Position numbers and translations under genes: made by a program
From: JAUREX01 sp044356825
GTDB lineage: Bacteria > Pseudomonadota > Alphaproteobacteria > Rhodobacterales > Rhodobacteraceae
Reading direction: 5' to 3'
Assembly: GCA_044356825.1 (NCBI GenBank)
Contig: JBIKVM010000046.1
Location: forward strand, 1 to 17,358
DNA length: 17,358 nucleotides
The notes under the pieces: model-generated
Database searches by the model: none
Told to the model about the DNA's origin: nothing
What the model saw: the letters and a program-made list of their open reading frames with translations, nothing else
Shown: positions 5,353 to 13,539 of the stretch, one piece after another
How positions within the stretch are numbered: position 1 is the stretch's first letter
Layout: each line of letters starts with the position of its first letter

Positions 5353-6597
5353 ATGGGGGAAGCGATCTTTGCGTCCGGTGACGGCGGGGGGCATCCGCTT
5401 CACGACCCCGTCCACCGTGCCTTTCTGCGCGCCGAGGCACGACGGCAGCTTGCCTTCTTCCGGCCGAGCTTGCGCGAGGATGGCGGGTTCGACGTGCTCG
5501 AGGCCGACGGAACCCCGATCGCTGGCGCCCCGCAGGAATTGCACACCACGACACGGCTCGTGCATTCCTACGCGCTCGCCCTGTCGGCGGGCATGGCCGA
5601 TGCGGCGCCGGTCGTCGATGCGGGGCTGGCTTTCCTCGGGGCGCAGCACCGCGATCCGGCGCATGGCGGGTATTTCTGGGCTGTTGCACCCGGACGGATC
5701 GTCACAGACACCAAGCTCGCCTATGGTCACGTATTCGTGGTTCTGGCGGGCGCGAGCGCGCATGTTGCCGGTCATCCTGATGCGCGCGCGCTCATCTCGG
5801 ACGCCATCGGGGTGATCGAGCGGCATTTCTGGGACGAAGCCCGCGGGCTCTTGCGCGATGAGATGACGCGAGACTGGCAGCCTTTCTCGACCTATCGCGG
5901 CATGAACGCCAACATGCACGGGATCGAGGCCTTTCTGGCCGCTTACGAAGCGACGGGCCAGGAGGTGCATCTCCTGCGTGCCGGCAAGATGCTCGACTTC
6001 TTCACTGCGCGCATCGCGCCGCGGCATGGCTGGCGCATCCCCGAACACTACGATGCCGATTGGCAGGTCGATCCCGCCTATCGCGGAGATCAGATGTTCC
6101 GCCCGCCCGGCACGACGCCTGGCCATTCCTTTGAACTCGCGCGCCTCATGCTGCAGCACTGGGATCTGGCCGGACGTCCCGCCACCGACGCCCCCGCGAT
6201 CGCGCGGCGCCTGATGGAGCAGGCGTTGACGGATGGCTGGCTGAACCAGGGCGGGTTTCTCTATACCCTCGATCTCGATGGCCGCCCGAGCTTGCGCGAC
6301 CGCCTCTGGTGGCCCGTGACCGAGGCCATCGGGGCGCTGGCCGCATTCATGAAAATCGGCGCTCAACCAACTGATTCAGAATGGTATGAACGTCTTTGGC
6401 GCTTTGCGGCAGAGCACTACATCGACACCCGTCGCGGTGGCTGGCTGCCCGAGATCGGCGAAGACGGGCGCCCCTCGGCGCGGCTTTTCCGCGGCAAGCC
6501 CGACATCTACCATTCGCTCCAGGCGGCGCTCCATCCGCTTGCGCCGGGCCTGTCGCGCCTGCAGACGGGGCTGCGCGGCGCGCTCGACGCCGCCTGA
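5353..6597 (+). CDS. AGE-family sugar isomerase/epimerase (YihS/mannose isomerase-like)
   Basis: This 414-aa (alpha/alpha)6-barrel protein of the N-acylglucosamine 2-epimerase superfamily probably interconverts an aldose and a ketose in the cytoplasm. Residues aligning by motif with the YihS/mannose isomerase catalytic set are present: Arg68 (TTRLVHS), His189 (GMNANMHGIEA), His258-x2-Glu261 (TPGHSFELARLML), the WWP..E block at 319-324, and His387 (GKPDIYHSLQ). The set fits an aldose-ketose isomerase better than a GlcNAc epimerase, which would be ATP-modulated and have different contacts. ATG 5353 is preceded by AGGGGGG. The gene follows the enolase-superfamily gene by 86 bp on the same strand, so the two are probably co-transcribed or co-regulated. 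Candidate substrates include mannose, fructose, lyxose or a sulfo-sugar; none is proven. Confidence 0.88.
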   Translation: MGEAIFASGDGGGHPLHDPVHRAFLRAEARRQLAFFRPSLREDGGFDVLEADGTPIAGAPQELHTTTRLVHSYALALSAGMADAAPVVDAGLAFLGAQHRDPAHGGYFWAVAPGRIVTDTKLAYGHVFVVLAGASAHVAGHPDARALISDAIGVIERHFWDEARGLLRDEMTRDWQPFSTYRGMNANMHGIEAFLAAYEATGQEVHLLRAGKMLDFFTARIAPRHGWRIPEHYDADWQVDPAYRGDQMFRPPGTTPGHSFELARLMLQHWDLAGRPATDAPAIARRLMEQALTDGWLNQGGFLYTLDLDGRPSLRDRLWWPVTEAIGALAAFMKIGAQPTDSEWYERLWRFAAEHYIDTRRGGWLPEIGEDGRPSARLFRGKPDIYHSLQAALHPLAPGLSRLQTGLRGALDAA

Positions 6598-6655
6598 GGC
6601 GGGCGCTCCGCGACGATTTGGCCAAGTCCGCGCGCCCGTCTGCTGCGAAGTCCGG

Positions 6656-6685
6656 TTGAACAGGCACCCGAGCCCTTGCTAGGGA
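6656..6685 (+). promoter_or_regulatory. Candidate promoter of the sox operon
   Basis: TTGAAC (6656-6661) lies 16 bp before GCTAGGGA (6678-6685), which resembles the alphaproteobacterial GCTANAWC -10 type described in Caulobacter. It sits within the 114-bp gap between the AGE gene and soxB, about 27 nt before the soxB start. A 7-bp inverted repeat, CGGGCGC/GCGCCCG (6600-6606/6632-6638), just after the AGE stop might separate the two units, but its 25-nt loop makes it a poor terminator. Confidence 0.3.
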
Positions 6686-6711
6686 AGGGCAGGGCGGACG
6701 GCGGGGGGGCT

Positions 6712-7962
6712 ATGCGCTATTCTGCACTGAGGATCCTGACCGAGGGGCTTACGGGGAACCGGGGCTGGGGGCCGGCGTGGCGCACGCCCGAGCCCAAGGC
6801 CGCCTATGACGCCATCGTCATCGGCGGCGGCGGGCACGGCCTCTCGACCGCCTATTACCTCGCCAAGAACCACGGGCTGCGCAACATCGCCGTGCTGGAA
6901 AAGGGTTGGCTCGGCAGCGGCAACATCGGGCGCAACACCACGATCGTGCGCGCGAACTACTTCCTGCCCGGCAACAGCGAGTTCTACAGCCATTCGCTCA
7001 AGCTCTGGGAGGGTCTCGAGCGCGACCTCAACTACAACGTCATGCATTCGCAGCGCGGGCTCATCAACCTCTTCCATTCCGACGGCCAGCGCGACGCCTT
7101 TGCCCGGCGCGGCAATGCGATGATCAACCAGGGCGACGATGCGATCCTGCTGGACCGGGCGGGGGTGCGCGCGATGCTGCCCTATCTCGATTTCGAGCAG
7201 ACGCGCTTTCCGATCTATGGCGCGCTCTATCACCCCCGCGGCGGCACGGCGCGCCACGATGCCGTCGCCTGGGGCTATGCGCGGGGGGCGGACCGGCTGG
7301 GCGTCGATCTGATCCAGAACTGCGAGGTGACGGGGATCGACACCGCGGGCGGGCGCGTCACCGGCGTGCAGACGACGCGCGGCCCGATCCGGGCGGGCAA
7401 GGTCGGGATCGTCGTCGCCGGGCGCTCGGGGCAGGTCGCGGCGATGGCGGGGCTGCGCCTGCCGGTCGAGAGCCACATCCTGCAGGCCTTCGTCACCGAG
7501 GGCCTCAAGCCCGTGATCGACCATGTCGTGAGCTTCGGCATGGGGCATTTCTACATCAGCCAGTCCGACAAGGGCGGCCTCGTCTTCGGCGGCGATCTCG
7601 ACTTCTACGCCTCCTACGCCGCGCGCGGCAACCTGCCGATGGTCGAACATGTGATGGAGGCGGGCATGACGCTCATGCCCATGATCGGGCGGGCGAAGGT
7701 GCTTCGATCCTGGGGGGGTATCATGGACATGACGCCCGACGGCAGCCCCATCATCGACCGCACGCCGGTCGATGGCCTCTTCATCGACTGCGGCTGGAAC
7801 TACGGCGGCTTCAAGGCGGTGCCCGCCTCGGGCTGGTGCATGGCCCATCTGATGGCGACGGGCACCCCGCACGAGGTCGCCCGGCGCTTCCGCCTCGATC
7901 GTTTCGCCACGGGCCATATCCTCGACGAGGAAGGCACGGGCAGCCAGCACAACCTGCACTGA
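6712..7962 (+). CDS. soxB: Sarcosine oxidase beta subunit
   Basis: This 416-aa subunit of the cytoplasmic heterotetrameric sarcosine oxidase oxidises sarcosine, producing glycine, H2O2 and 5,10-methylene-tetrahydrofolate (formaldehyde without folate). The DAO fold begins with the dinucleotide-binding VIGGGGHGLSTAYYL (36-50). His182 in GGTARHDAVAWGYA is at the position of the covalent-FMN histidine in known SoxB proteins. The C-terminal block SWGGIMDMTPDGSPIID and CGWNYGGFK matches the family's flavin/substrate site. ATG 6712 gives the standard N-terminus (MRYSALRIL, then WRTPEPKAAYD); the upstream in-frame GTG/TTG codons add no similarity. It is the first gene of soxBDAG, with soxD 7 nt downstream. 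Confidence 0.95.
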   Translation: MRYSALRILTEGLTGNRGWGPAWRTPEPKAAYDAIVIGGGGHGLSTAYYLAKNHGLRNIAVLEKGWLGSGNIGRNTTIVRANYFLPGNSEFYSHSLKLWEGLERDLNYNVMHSQRGLINLFHSDGQRDAFARRGNAMINQGDDAILLDRAGVRAMLPYLDFEQTRFPIYGALYHPRGGTARHDAVAWGYARGADRLGVDLIQNCEVTGIDTAGGRVTGVQTTRGPIRAGKVGIVVAGRSGQVAAMAGLRLPVESHILQAFVTEGLKPVIDHVVSFGMGHFYISQSDKGGLVFGGDLDFYASYAARGNLPMVEHVMEAGMTLMPMIGRAKVLRSWGGIMDMTPDGSPIIDRTPVDGLFIDCGWNYGGFKAVPASGWCMAHLMATGTPHEVARRFRLDRFATGHILDEEGTGSQHNLH

Positions 7963-7969
7963 GGATCCG

Positions 7970-8236
7970 ATGCGCATCCCCTGCCCACTCTGCGGCACCC
8001 GCGACCGGCGCGAGTTCTATTATTATGGCGCCGAGGACTATCTGCACCGCCCGGCGGCCGACGCGCCCCCGGCGGCCTGGGACGCCTATCTGCACCTGCG
8101 CGACAACCCGGCCGGGCGGTTGCGCGACCTGTGGTATCACGAGCCCTGCGCGAGCTGGATCGCGGTCGACCGCGACACGGTCAGCCATGCCATCCACGGC
8201 GCCGTCGCGGTGGCCGATCTCGGGGGCCGGGAATGA
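7970..8236 (+). CDS. soxD: Sarcosine oxidase delta subunit
   Basis: This 88-aa zinc-binding small subunit packs against the alpha subunit in heterotetrameric sarcosine oxidase. The zinc ligands are visible as Cys5 and Cys8 (CPLC near the N-terminus) and His57/Cys60 (WYHEPCASW). In SoxD proteins I recall, the His and Cys are three residues apart; here only two intervene, so local geometry may differ or the set may be a variant. The Shine-Dalgarno GAGGA (7961-7965) overlaps the soxB stop codon, and the stop overlaps the soxA start as ATGA, indicating translational coupling. Confidence 0.93.
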   Translation: MRIPCPLCGTRDRREFYYYGAEDYLHRPAADAPPAAWDAYLHLRDNPAGRLRDLWYHEPCASWIAVDRDTVSHAIHGAVAVADLGGRE

Positions 8237-11175
8237 GCGGGCGGCGGATCGAGGGGCGCGGGCTGATCGACCGCAGCCGCCCGCTGCGCTTTCGCTTCGA
8301 CGGGCGCGAGGTCGCGGCCTTTGCGGGCGACACGGTGGCCTCGGCGCTGATCGCCTCGGGGCAGCGCGTGGTCGGGCGCAGCTTCAAGTATCATCGGCCG
8401 CGCGGCATCCTGACGGCGGGATCCGAAGAGCCGGGCGCGCTCGTGACCGTGCTCGAGAGCGCGCAGCGCACGCCCAACGTGCGTGCGACCGTGCAGGAAG
8501 TGTTCGATGGGCTCGAGGTCGCCAGCCAGAACCGCTGGCCCTCGCTCGGGCTCGACCTGCTCGCGGTCAACGACCTTCTGCACCCCTTCCTCGGGGCGGG
8601 GTTCTACTACAAGACCTTCATGTGGCCGCGAAAGTTCTGGGAGGGGCTCTATGAGCCGCTGATCCGGCGCGCGGCGGGGCTTGGCGCGCTGTCGCGCCGC
8701 CATGACGAGGGGGTCTATGAAAAGGCCTTCGCGTTCTGCGACCTGCTGGTGATCGGGGCGGGGCCCGCGGGCCTCGCCGCGGCGCTCGCGGCCGGGCGGG
8801 CGGGGGCCGAGGTGATCCTCGCCGATGAGGGCGCGCTGCCCGGCGGGCGGCTTCTGGCCGATGGGACCGAGGTCGACGGCCGGCCCGGGCATCTCTGGGC
8901 GGCCGAGGCGGCGGCCGAACTCGCCACGCTCCCCAACGTGCGCCTCATGCTGCGCACGACCGTGACGGGGGCCTATGACAATGGCACCTTCGGCGCGCTC
9001 GAACGCACGGGGCTGCATCTGGCCGATCCGGGCGATCTCCCGCGCGAGACGTTCTGGCGCATCGTGGCGCGGCGCGCGATCCTTGCCGCGGGCGCGCTCG
9101 AACGCCCGATCGCCTTTCCGATGAACGACCGGCCCGGCATCATGCTGGCGGGGGCGGTTGCGGCCTATCTCAACCGTTTCGGGGTCGCGGCGGGACAGCG
9201 TGTCGCGATCTTTGCCAACAACGACGGCGGGCGGCGGCTGGGCCGGATGCTCGCGGCCGCAGGCGTAGAGGTCGCGGCGCTGATCGATTCGCGCCCGGGC
9301 CAGCCGCCCGAGCCGGGTTTCGCCGTCCACTCGGGCGCCGAGGTCGTGGATACGCACGGGCGCGGCGGGCTTCGCGCCATCACCATCCGCGAGGGCGGGA
9401 CGACGCGCGAGATCGCGGCCGACTGCCTCGCGGTCTCGGGCGGGTGGAACCCGTCGGTGCATCTGACCTGCCACATGAACGGCCGCCCCGTCTGGAACCC
9501 CGAGATCGCGGCCTTCGTGCCGGCCGAGGGCGCGGTGCCGGGCCTTGCGGCCACGGGTGCGGCGGCGGGGGTGTTCTCGACCGCGGGGGCCTTGCAGGGC
9601 GGGATCGCCGCGGCCGAGGCCGCACTCGCCGATCTGGGCCGCCGCCCGGTGCCGATGGCCCCCCCGCGCGCCGAGGACGGGCGCTATGAAATCGCGCCGC
9701 TCTGGGCCGTCGAGGCGGGCAAGGGGCGGGCGTGGCTCGACTTCGCCAATGACGTGACGGTGAAGGATGTCCGCCTCTCGGCGCAGGAGAACTTCGTCAG
9801 CGTCGAGCACATGAAGCGCTACACGACCCAAGGCATGGCGCCCGATCAGGGCAAGAACTCGAACGTCGCGGCGCTTGCGGTGCTTGCCGATGCGACCGGG
9901 CGGGGCATCGCCGAGACGGGCACCACCACCTACCGCCCGCCCTACACGCCCGTCTCGATCGCGGCGATGGGGGCCGGCGGGCGGGGGGCGGGCTTTGCCC
10001 CGCAGCGCTTCCTCACCTCGCACGCCGCCTCGGTCGAGCGGCACGCGCCGATGATCGAGGCAGGGCTGTGGTATCGCCCCTCCTACTTCCCGCGCCCCGG
10101 CGAGACGACATGGCGCGAGGCCTGCGACCGCGAGGTCGCGATGGTGCGGGGCTGCGTCGGGGTGGCGGATGTCTCGACCCTCGGCAAGATCGACATTCAG
10201 GGGGCGGATGCGGGGCGGTTCCTCGATTTCGTCTACACCAACACCTTTTCGACCCTGCCGGTCGGCCGCGTGCGCTATGGGCTGATGCTGCGCGAGGACG
10301 GCCATGTGCTCGACGACGGCACGAGCGCGCGGCTCGCACCCGACCACTTCCTGATGACGACGACGACGGCCGCCGCCGGGCTGGTGATGCGCCACCTCGA
10401 TTTCGTCCATCAGGCCTTCTGCGCGGGCTGGGACGTGCGGATGATCTCGGTCACCGAACAGTGGGCGCAGTTCGCGGTGGCGGGGCCCAAGGCGCGCGCG
10501 CTGCTCTCGGGCGTGCTCGATGCGCCCGTAGACCCCGTGGCCTTCCCCTTCATGGCCTGCGGGCCGGTCGGCGTGATGGGCGTGCGGGGGCGGCTCTTCC
10601 GCATCTCCTTCTCGGGCGAGGAAGGGTACGAGATCGCGGTGCCCGCCCGCTACGGTGCCGCGCTTTTCCGCGACCTCGTGGCGCGGGCCGAGACGATGGG
10701 GGGCGGGCCCTACGGGATGGAGGCGCTGAACGTGCTGCGCATCGAGAAGGGCTTCATCACCCACGCCGAGATCCACGGCCGCGTGACGGCGGCCGATGTG
10801 GGCCTTGGCAAGATGGTGAGCGCCGCCAAGGACTGCATCGGCAAGGCGGCGGCGCAGCGGCCGGGCATGGTCGGGCCGGGGCGCGAGGAACTGGTGGGGC
10901 TGCGCCCCGTTGATGCCAAGGCCGAGCTGACGGCCGGGGCGCATCTCTTCGGCGCGACCGACGCGGCGGTGCGCGTGAATGATCAGGGCTATGTCACCTC
11001 GGTCTGCTGGTCGCAGACCCTCGGCGGCGCGCTCGGCCTTGCCTTCCTGCGCGACGGGCGCACCCGCATGGGTCAGACGGTGCGCGCGGTCGATCACCTG
11101 CGCAAGTCCGAGATCCTCTGCACCGTGACGAACCCGGTATTCCTCGACCCCGACGGAGGGCGGATGCGTGGCTGA
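8233..11175 (+). CDS. soxA: Sarcosine oxidase alpha subunit
   Basis: This 980-aa large subunit carries the NAD-binding and folate-binding parts of the complex. Regions in order: an N-terminal ferredoxin-like domain (about 10-110) with FKYHRPRGILTAGSEEPGAL, which has lost the cluster cysteines as is usual in SoxA; a pyridine-nucleotide-disulphide-oxidoreductase-type domain starting with VIGAGPAGLAAA (173-184); a linker with the SVEHMKRYTTQGMAPDQGK block; and a C-terminal GcvT-like aminomethyltransferase domain (from about 600) that receives the methyl-derived carbon on tetrahydrofolate. The ATG at 8233 overlaps the soxD stop (ATGA). The frame is open upstream to 8131 inside soxD, but that stretch is arginine-rich shadow sequence and was rejected. 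The stop overlaps the soxG start by 8 nt. Confidence 0.95.
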   Translation: MSGRRIEGRGLIDRSRPLRFRFDGREVAAFAGDTVASALIASGQRVVGRSFKYHRPRGILTAGSEEPGALVTVLESAQRTPNVRATVQEVFDGLEVASQNRWPSLGLDLLAVNDLLHPFLGAGFYYKTFMWPRKFWEGLYEPLIRRAAGLGALSRRHDEGVYEKAFAFCDLLVIGAGPAGLAAALAAGRAGAEVILADEGALPGGRLLADGTEVDGRPGHLWAAEAAAELATLPNVRLMLRTTVTGAYDNGTFGALERTGLHLADPGDLPRETFWRIVARRAILAAGALERPIAFPMNDRPGIMLAGAVAAYLNRFGVAAGQRVAIFANNDGGRRLGRMLAAAGVEVAALIDSRPGQPPEPGFAVHSGAEVVDTHGRGGLRAITIREGGTTREIAADCLAVSGGWNPSVHLTCHMNGRPVWNPEIAAFVPAEGAVPGLAATGAAAGVFSTAGALQGGIAAAEAALADLGRRPVPMAPPRAEDGRYEIAPLWAVEAGKGRAWLDFANDVTVKDVRLSAQENFVSVEHMKRYTTQGMAPDQGKNSNVAALAVLADATGRGIAETGTTTYRPPYTPVSIAAMGAGGRGAGFAPQRFLTSHAASVERHAPMIEAGLWYRPSYFPRPGETTWREACDREVAMVRGCVGVADVSTLGKIDIQGADAGRFLDFVYTNTFSTLPVGRVRYGLMLREDGHVLDDGTSARLAPDHFLMTTTTAAAGLVMRHLDFVHQAFCAGWDVRMISVTEQWAQFAVAGPKARALLSGVLDAPVDPVAFPFMACGPVGVMGVRGRLFRISFSGEEGYEIAVPARYGAALFRDLVARAETMGGGPYGMEALNVLRIEKGFITHAEIHGRVTAADVGLGKMVSAAKDCIGKAAAQRPGMVGPGREELVGLRPVDAKAELTAGAHLFGATDAAVRVNDQGYVTSVCWSQTLGGALGLAFLRDGRTRMGQTVRAVDHLRKSEILCTVTNPVFLDPDGGRMRG

Positions 11176-11710
11176 ACTGATTGCGCTTACCCCCCTTGCG
11201 GGGCATGTGCCGCTGACGGTCGGACGTTTCGAACTGTCCGAGGCCGACCTCGGCCCGATCCATTCCGTGGCCCCGCTGCCCGGGCGGCGGGCGGCGCTCG
11301 ATGCGGCCCTTCTGGCTGCAGGCCTCGTCTTTCCCGCGCCCTCCGAGGTGCGCCCGGGCACGGCCGGCCGGATGGTCTGGGCGGGGCGCGATGTTGCCTT
11401 TCTCATCGGGGCCGCCCCGAGCGATGATGTGCGCGCGGCGGCGGCCGTCACCGACCAGTCCGATGGCTGGGCCGCGCTGCGCCTCGGCGGCCGGGGTATC
11501 GCGGATGTGCTCGCGCGCCTCGTGCCGGTCGATTGTCGCGAGGGGGCGCTGCCACCCGGTCGGGCGGTGCGCACGCAGATCAACCACTTGCCGGGGCTTC
11601 TGCTGCGCGAGGGGGCTGAGGCGGTTGTCCTCATGACCTTCCGCTCGATGGGCGCGACCCTCGTGCACGAGGTCGCAGAGGCTGCGCGGCGCGTCTCGGC
11701 GCGGGGCTGA
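11168..11710 (+). CDS. soxG: Sarcosine oxidase gamma subunit
   Basis: This 180-aa GcvT-related small subunit completes the heterotetramer and contacts the alpha C-terminal domain. It is recognised mainly by size, gene position and the pattern of a short hydrophobic N-terminus, the GWAALRLGG.G..DVLARL.P.D block (about 99-123), and the HLPGLLLREG...VVLMTFRSM block near the C-terminus. The start is GTG at 11168, 8 nt inside soxA, again implying coupling. The family is poorly conserved in sequence, so identity rests partly on context. The stop codon lies in a hairpin shared with the convergent galE stop. Confidence 0.9.
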   Translation: MAELIALTPLAGHVPLTVGRFELSEADLGPIHSVAPLPGRRAALDAALLAAGLVFPAPSEVRPGTAGRMVWAGRDVAFLIGAAPSDDVRAAAAVTDQSDGWAALRLGGRGIADVLARLVPVDCREGALPPGRAVRTQINHLPGLLLREGAEAVVLMTFRSMGATLVHEVAEAARRVSARG

Positions 11711-11726
11711 GCGGTTCAGCCGCGCG
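11700..11726. terminator. Shared hairpin between convergent soxG and galE
   Basis: GGCTGA (11705-11710) pairs with TCAGCC (11716-11721) around a 5-nt loop. After one mismatch the stem continues for four pairs, 11700-11703 with 11723-11726. The two arms contain the soxG stop (TGA) and the galE stop (TCA on plus). It may end transcription from both sides, but there is no T-tract on either strand, so Rho-independent termination is doubtful. Confidence 0.42.
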
Positions 11727-12750
11727 GCCGGGCGAAGCTCCAGCTCGAGGTACAGATATCGGCCAGCGAGCGCCGCGCGCGAAAGCCGAGCACCGCTTCG
11801 GCCCGCGCAGGGTCCGCCCAATAGGCCGCAAGGTCGCCCGGCCGGCGCGGGGCCGCCACCCACGGGAGGGCGCGGCCCACCGCACTCTCATAGGCCTTCA
11901 GCACCTCGAACACCGACGCCCCCCGCCCGGTGCCGAGGTTCAGCACATGCCCCTCAGCGCCCCCGAGCAGCGCCGCGACCGAGGCGACATGCCCCTCGGC
12001 CAGATCCATGACGTGGATGTAGTCGCGCACGCCGCTGCCGTCCGGCGTCGGCCAGTCGGTGCCGAAGACGCGCAGCACTGGCAGATCCCCCCGCGCAACC
12101 TGCGCGAGATAGGGCACGAGGTTCGCGGGCACACCGGCCGGATCCTCGCCGATCAGCCCCGTCGGATGCGCCCCGGCCGGATTGAAATAGCGCAAGACCC
12201 CGATCTGCCAGCCCGGCTCCGATGCCCCGAGTCGGGCGAGGATCTCTTCGCCTGCCCGCTTGGTGAAGGCGTATCCCGACACGCCGCCAAGCGGGGCCTG
12301 TTCGGTCAGGGGCATGGTCGCGCTCTCGGCATAGACGGTCGCGGATGAGGAATAGACGATCCGCCGCACGCCGGCCGCCTGCATCGCCTGCAGGAGCGTG
12401 ACAAGCCCGCCGATGTTGACCTCGGCATAGGCAAGGGGCGCGCGCACCGACTCCCCCACCGATTTCAGCGCCGCGAAGTGGATGACCGCATCGAAGCGGT
12501 GCGCGGCGAAGGCGGCATCGAGGGCCGCGCGGTCGCGCACATCGGCGCGGATCACCTCGACCGGCGCGCCGGTCAGCAGTTCGAGCCGGGCGGGGATGTC
12601 AGCGCGGGCGTTGGCGAAACTGTCGAGGATGACCGGATCATGCCCGGCCTCGCGCAACGCAACGAAGGTATGAGAGCCGATGTAGCCCGCCCCGCCGGTC
12701 AGCAGGATGGGGGCGCCGCCCACCAGGGCAGGGGGGGAAGACAGGGGCAA
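11716..12750 (-). CDS. galE: UDP-glucose 4-epimerase
   Basis: This 344-aa SDR-extended enzyme interconverts UDP-glucose and UDP-galactose, for galactose use or surface polysaccharide precursors. The NAD-binding motif TGGAGYIGSH is at 18-27. The catalytic set is YSSSATVY (Ser 134-136 region) with Tyr160 and Lys164 in YAFTK. Family blocks RYFNPAGAHP, DYIHVMDLAEGH and NLGTGRGASVFEV follow. The start is the TTG at 12750, chosen because AGGA lies 8 nt upstream (12762-12759) and it gives a short leader before the Rossmann fold. A GTG nine codons in would also fit the fold but lacks a ribosome site. It follows phoB on the same strand after 84 bp with its own likely promoter, so linkage to phosphate control is not evident. 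Confidence 0.93.
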   Translation of the reverse strand: MPLSSPPALVGGAPILLTGGAGYIGSHTFVALREAGHDPVILDSFANARADIPARLELLTGAPVEVIRADVRDRAALDAAFAAHRFDAVIHFAALKSVGESVRAPLAYAEVNIGGLVTLLQAMQAAGVRRIVYSSSATVYAESATMPLTEQAPLGGVSGYAFTKRAGEEILARLGASEPGWQIGVLRYFNPAGAHPTGLIGEDPAGVPANLVPYLAQVARGDLPVLRVFGTDWPTPDGSGVRDYIHVMDLAEGHVASVAALLGGAEGHVLNLGTGRGASVFEVLKAYESAVGRALPWVAAPRRPGDLAAYWADPARAEAVLGFRARRSLADICTSSWSFARPRG

Positions 12751-12795
12751 GGGATCGGTCCTGAAAAGGGCGAGCAGGCGCTGAAATGCGCGCGC

Positions 12796-12825
12796 AGCCT
12801 ATCACGCCCCCGCCCTGCCCGCCAA
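12796..12825 (-). promoter_or_regulatory. Candidate galE promoter
   Basis: On the minus strand TTGGCG (12825-12820) and TAGGCT (12801-12796) are 18 bp apart in the 84-bp gap between phoB and galE. This would start transcription about 39 nt before the TTG start. Spacing is acceptable and both boxes are partial matches to sigma-70-type consensus. Confidence 0.35.
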
Positions 12826-12834
12826 GGGGCGCGA

Positions 12835-13527
12835 TCAGCCGAGCGCGTAGCCCGCGCCCCGCACCGTGCGCACCGGATCCTCGCCGCCCTCGCGCATCAG
12901 CGCCTTGCGCAGCCGACCGATATGGACATCGACCGTACGGGTATCGACATAGATGTCGCGTCCCCAGACCCGGTCGAGCAGCGCCTCGCGGCTCCAGACC
13001 CGGCCGGGCTTTTCCATCAGCGTCGAGAGCAGGCGGAATTCCGTCGGGCCGAGGTTGACGGGCTTGCCGGCGCGATAGACGCGATGCTCGGCCGCATCGA
13101 GCAGGATGTCCTCGAACACGAGCTGCTCGCCCATCGCCGCCGGGCGGGTGCGGCGCAGGAGCGCGCGCAGCCGCGCCATCAGCTCGGCCACCGAATAGGG
13201 CTTCACGACATAATCGTCGGCGCCCGTCTCGAGCCCGCGCACGCGGTCGAGTTCCTCGGAGCGCGCCGAGATCATCACGACCGGGATGCCGCGCGTCTCG
13301 GGCCGGGCCTTGATCTGGCGGCAGACCTCGATCCCCGAGACGCCCGGCAGCATCCAGTCGAGCAAGATCAGGTCGGGCGTCTCTTCGCGGATAACGATCA
13401 GCGCCTCGTCGCCCGAGGTGGCGGGAACGACGGTGAACCCCTCCGCCTCGAGGTTGTAGGAGAGCACCTCGCGCTGGGCGCTCTCGTCCTCGACCAGAAC
13501 GATCACGGGTTGGCGCTGCGCGAGCAT
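12835..13527 (-). CDS. phoB: Phosphate regulon response regulator PhoB
   Basis: This 230-aa OmpR/PhoB-type regulator is phosphorylated by the kinase PhoR when phosphate is scarce, then activates Pho-box promoters such as that of pst. The receiver domain shows the acidic pocket Glu13/Asp14, phospho-acceptor Asp57 (LILLDWMLPG), Ser87 and Lys109 (YVVKPYS). The winged-helix DNA-binding domain (about 129-229) has the LGPTEFRLL block, the WSREALLDRVWG helix and the YVDTRTVDVHIGRLRKAL recognition region. ATG 13527 has GAGG at 13537-13534, 6 nt upstream. It lies 12 nt after phoU and closes the pst-phoU-phoB operon. phoR is not in the window. Confidence 0.95.
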   Translation of the reverse strand: MLAQRQPVIVLVEDESAQREVLSYNLEAEGFTVVPATSGDEALIVIREETPDLILLDWMLPGVSGIEVCRQIKARPETRGIPVVMISARSEELDRVRGLETGADDYVVKPYSVAELMARLRALLRRTRPAAMGEQLVFEDILLDAAEHRVYRAGKPVNLGPTEFRLLSTLMEKPGRVWSREALLDRVWGRDIYVDTRTVDVHIGRLRKALMREGGEDPVRTVRGAGYALG

Positions 13528-13539
13528 GTCTGACCTCGT

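Noticed and set aside
8137..11634. A 1165-codon open frame antisense to soxD, soxA and soxG.
   Set aside because: It mirrors strongly biased GC-rich codons of the sox genes, is rich in Arg/His/Asp/Ala repeats and matches no family; the sense strand has clear sox proteins.
12478..13533. A 351-codon plus-strand frame opposite galE/phoB.
   Set aside because: It spans two real minus-strand genes and their gap, with low-complexity shadow composition.
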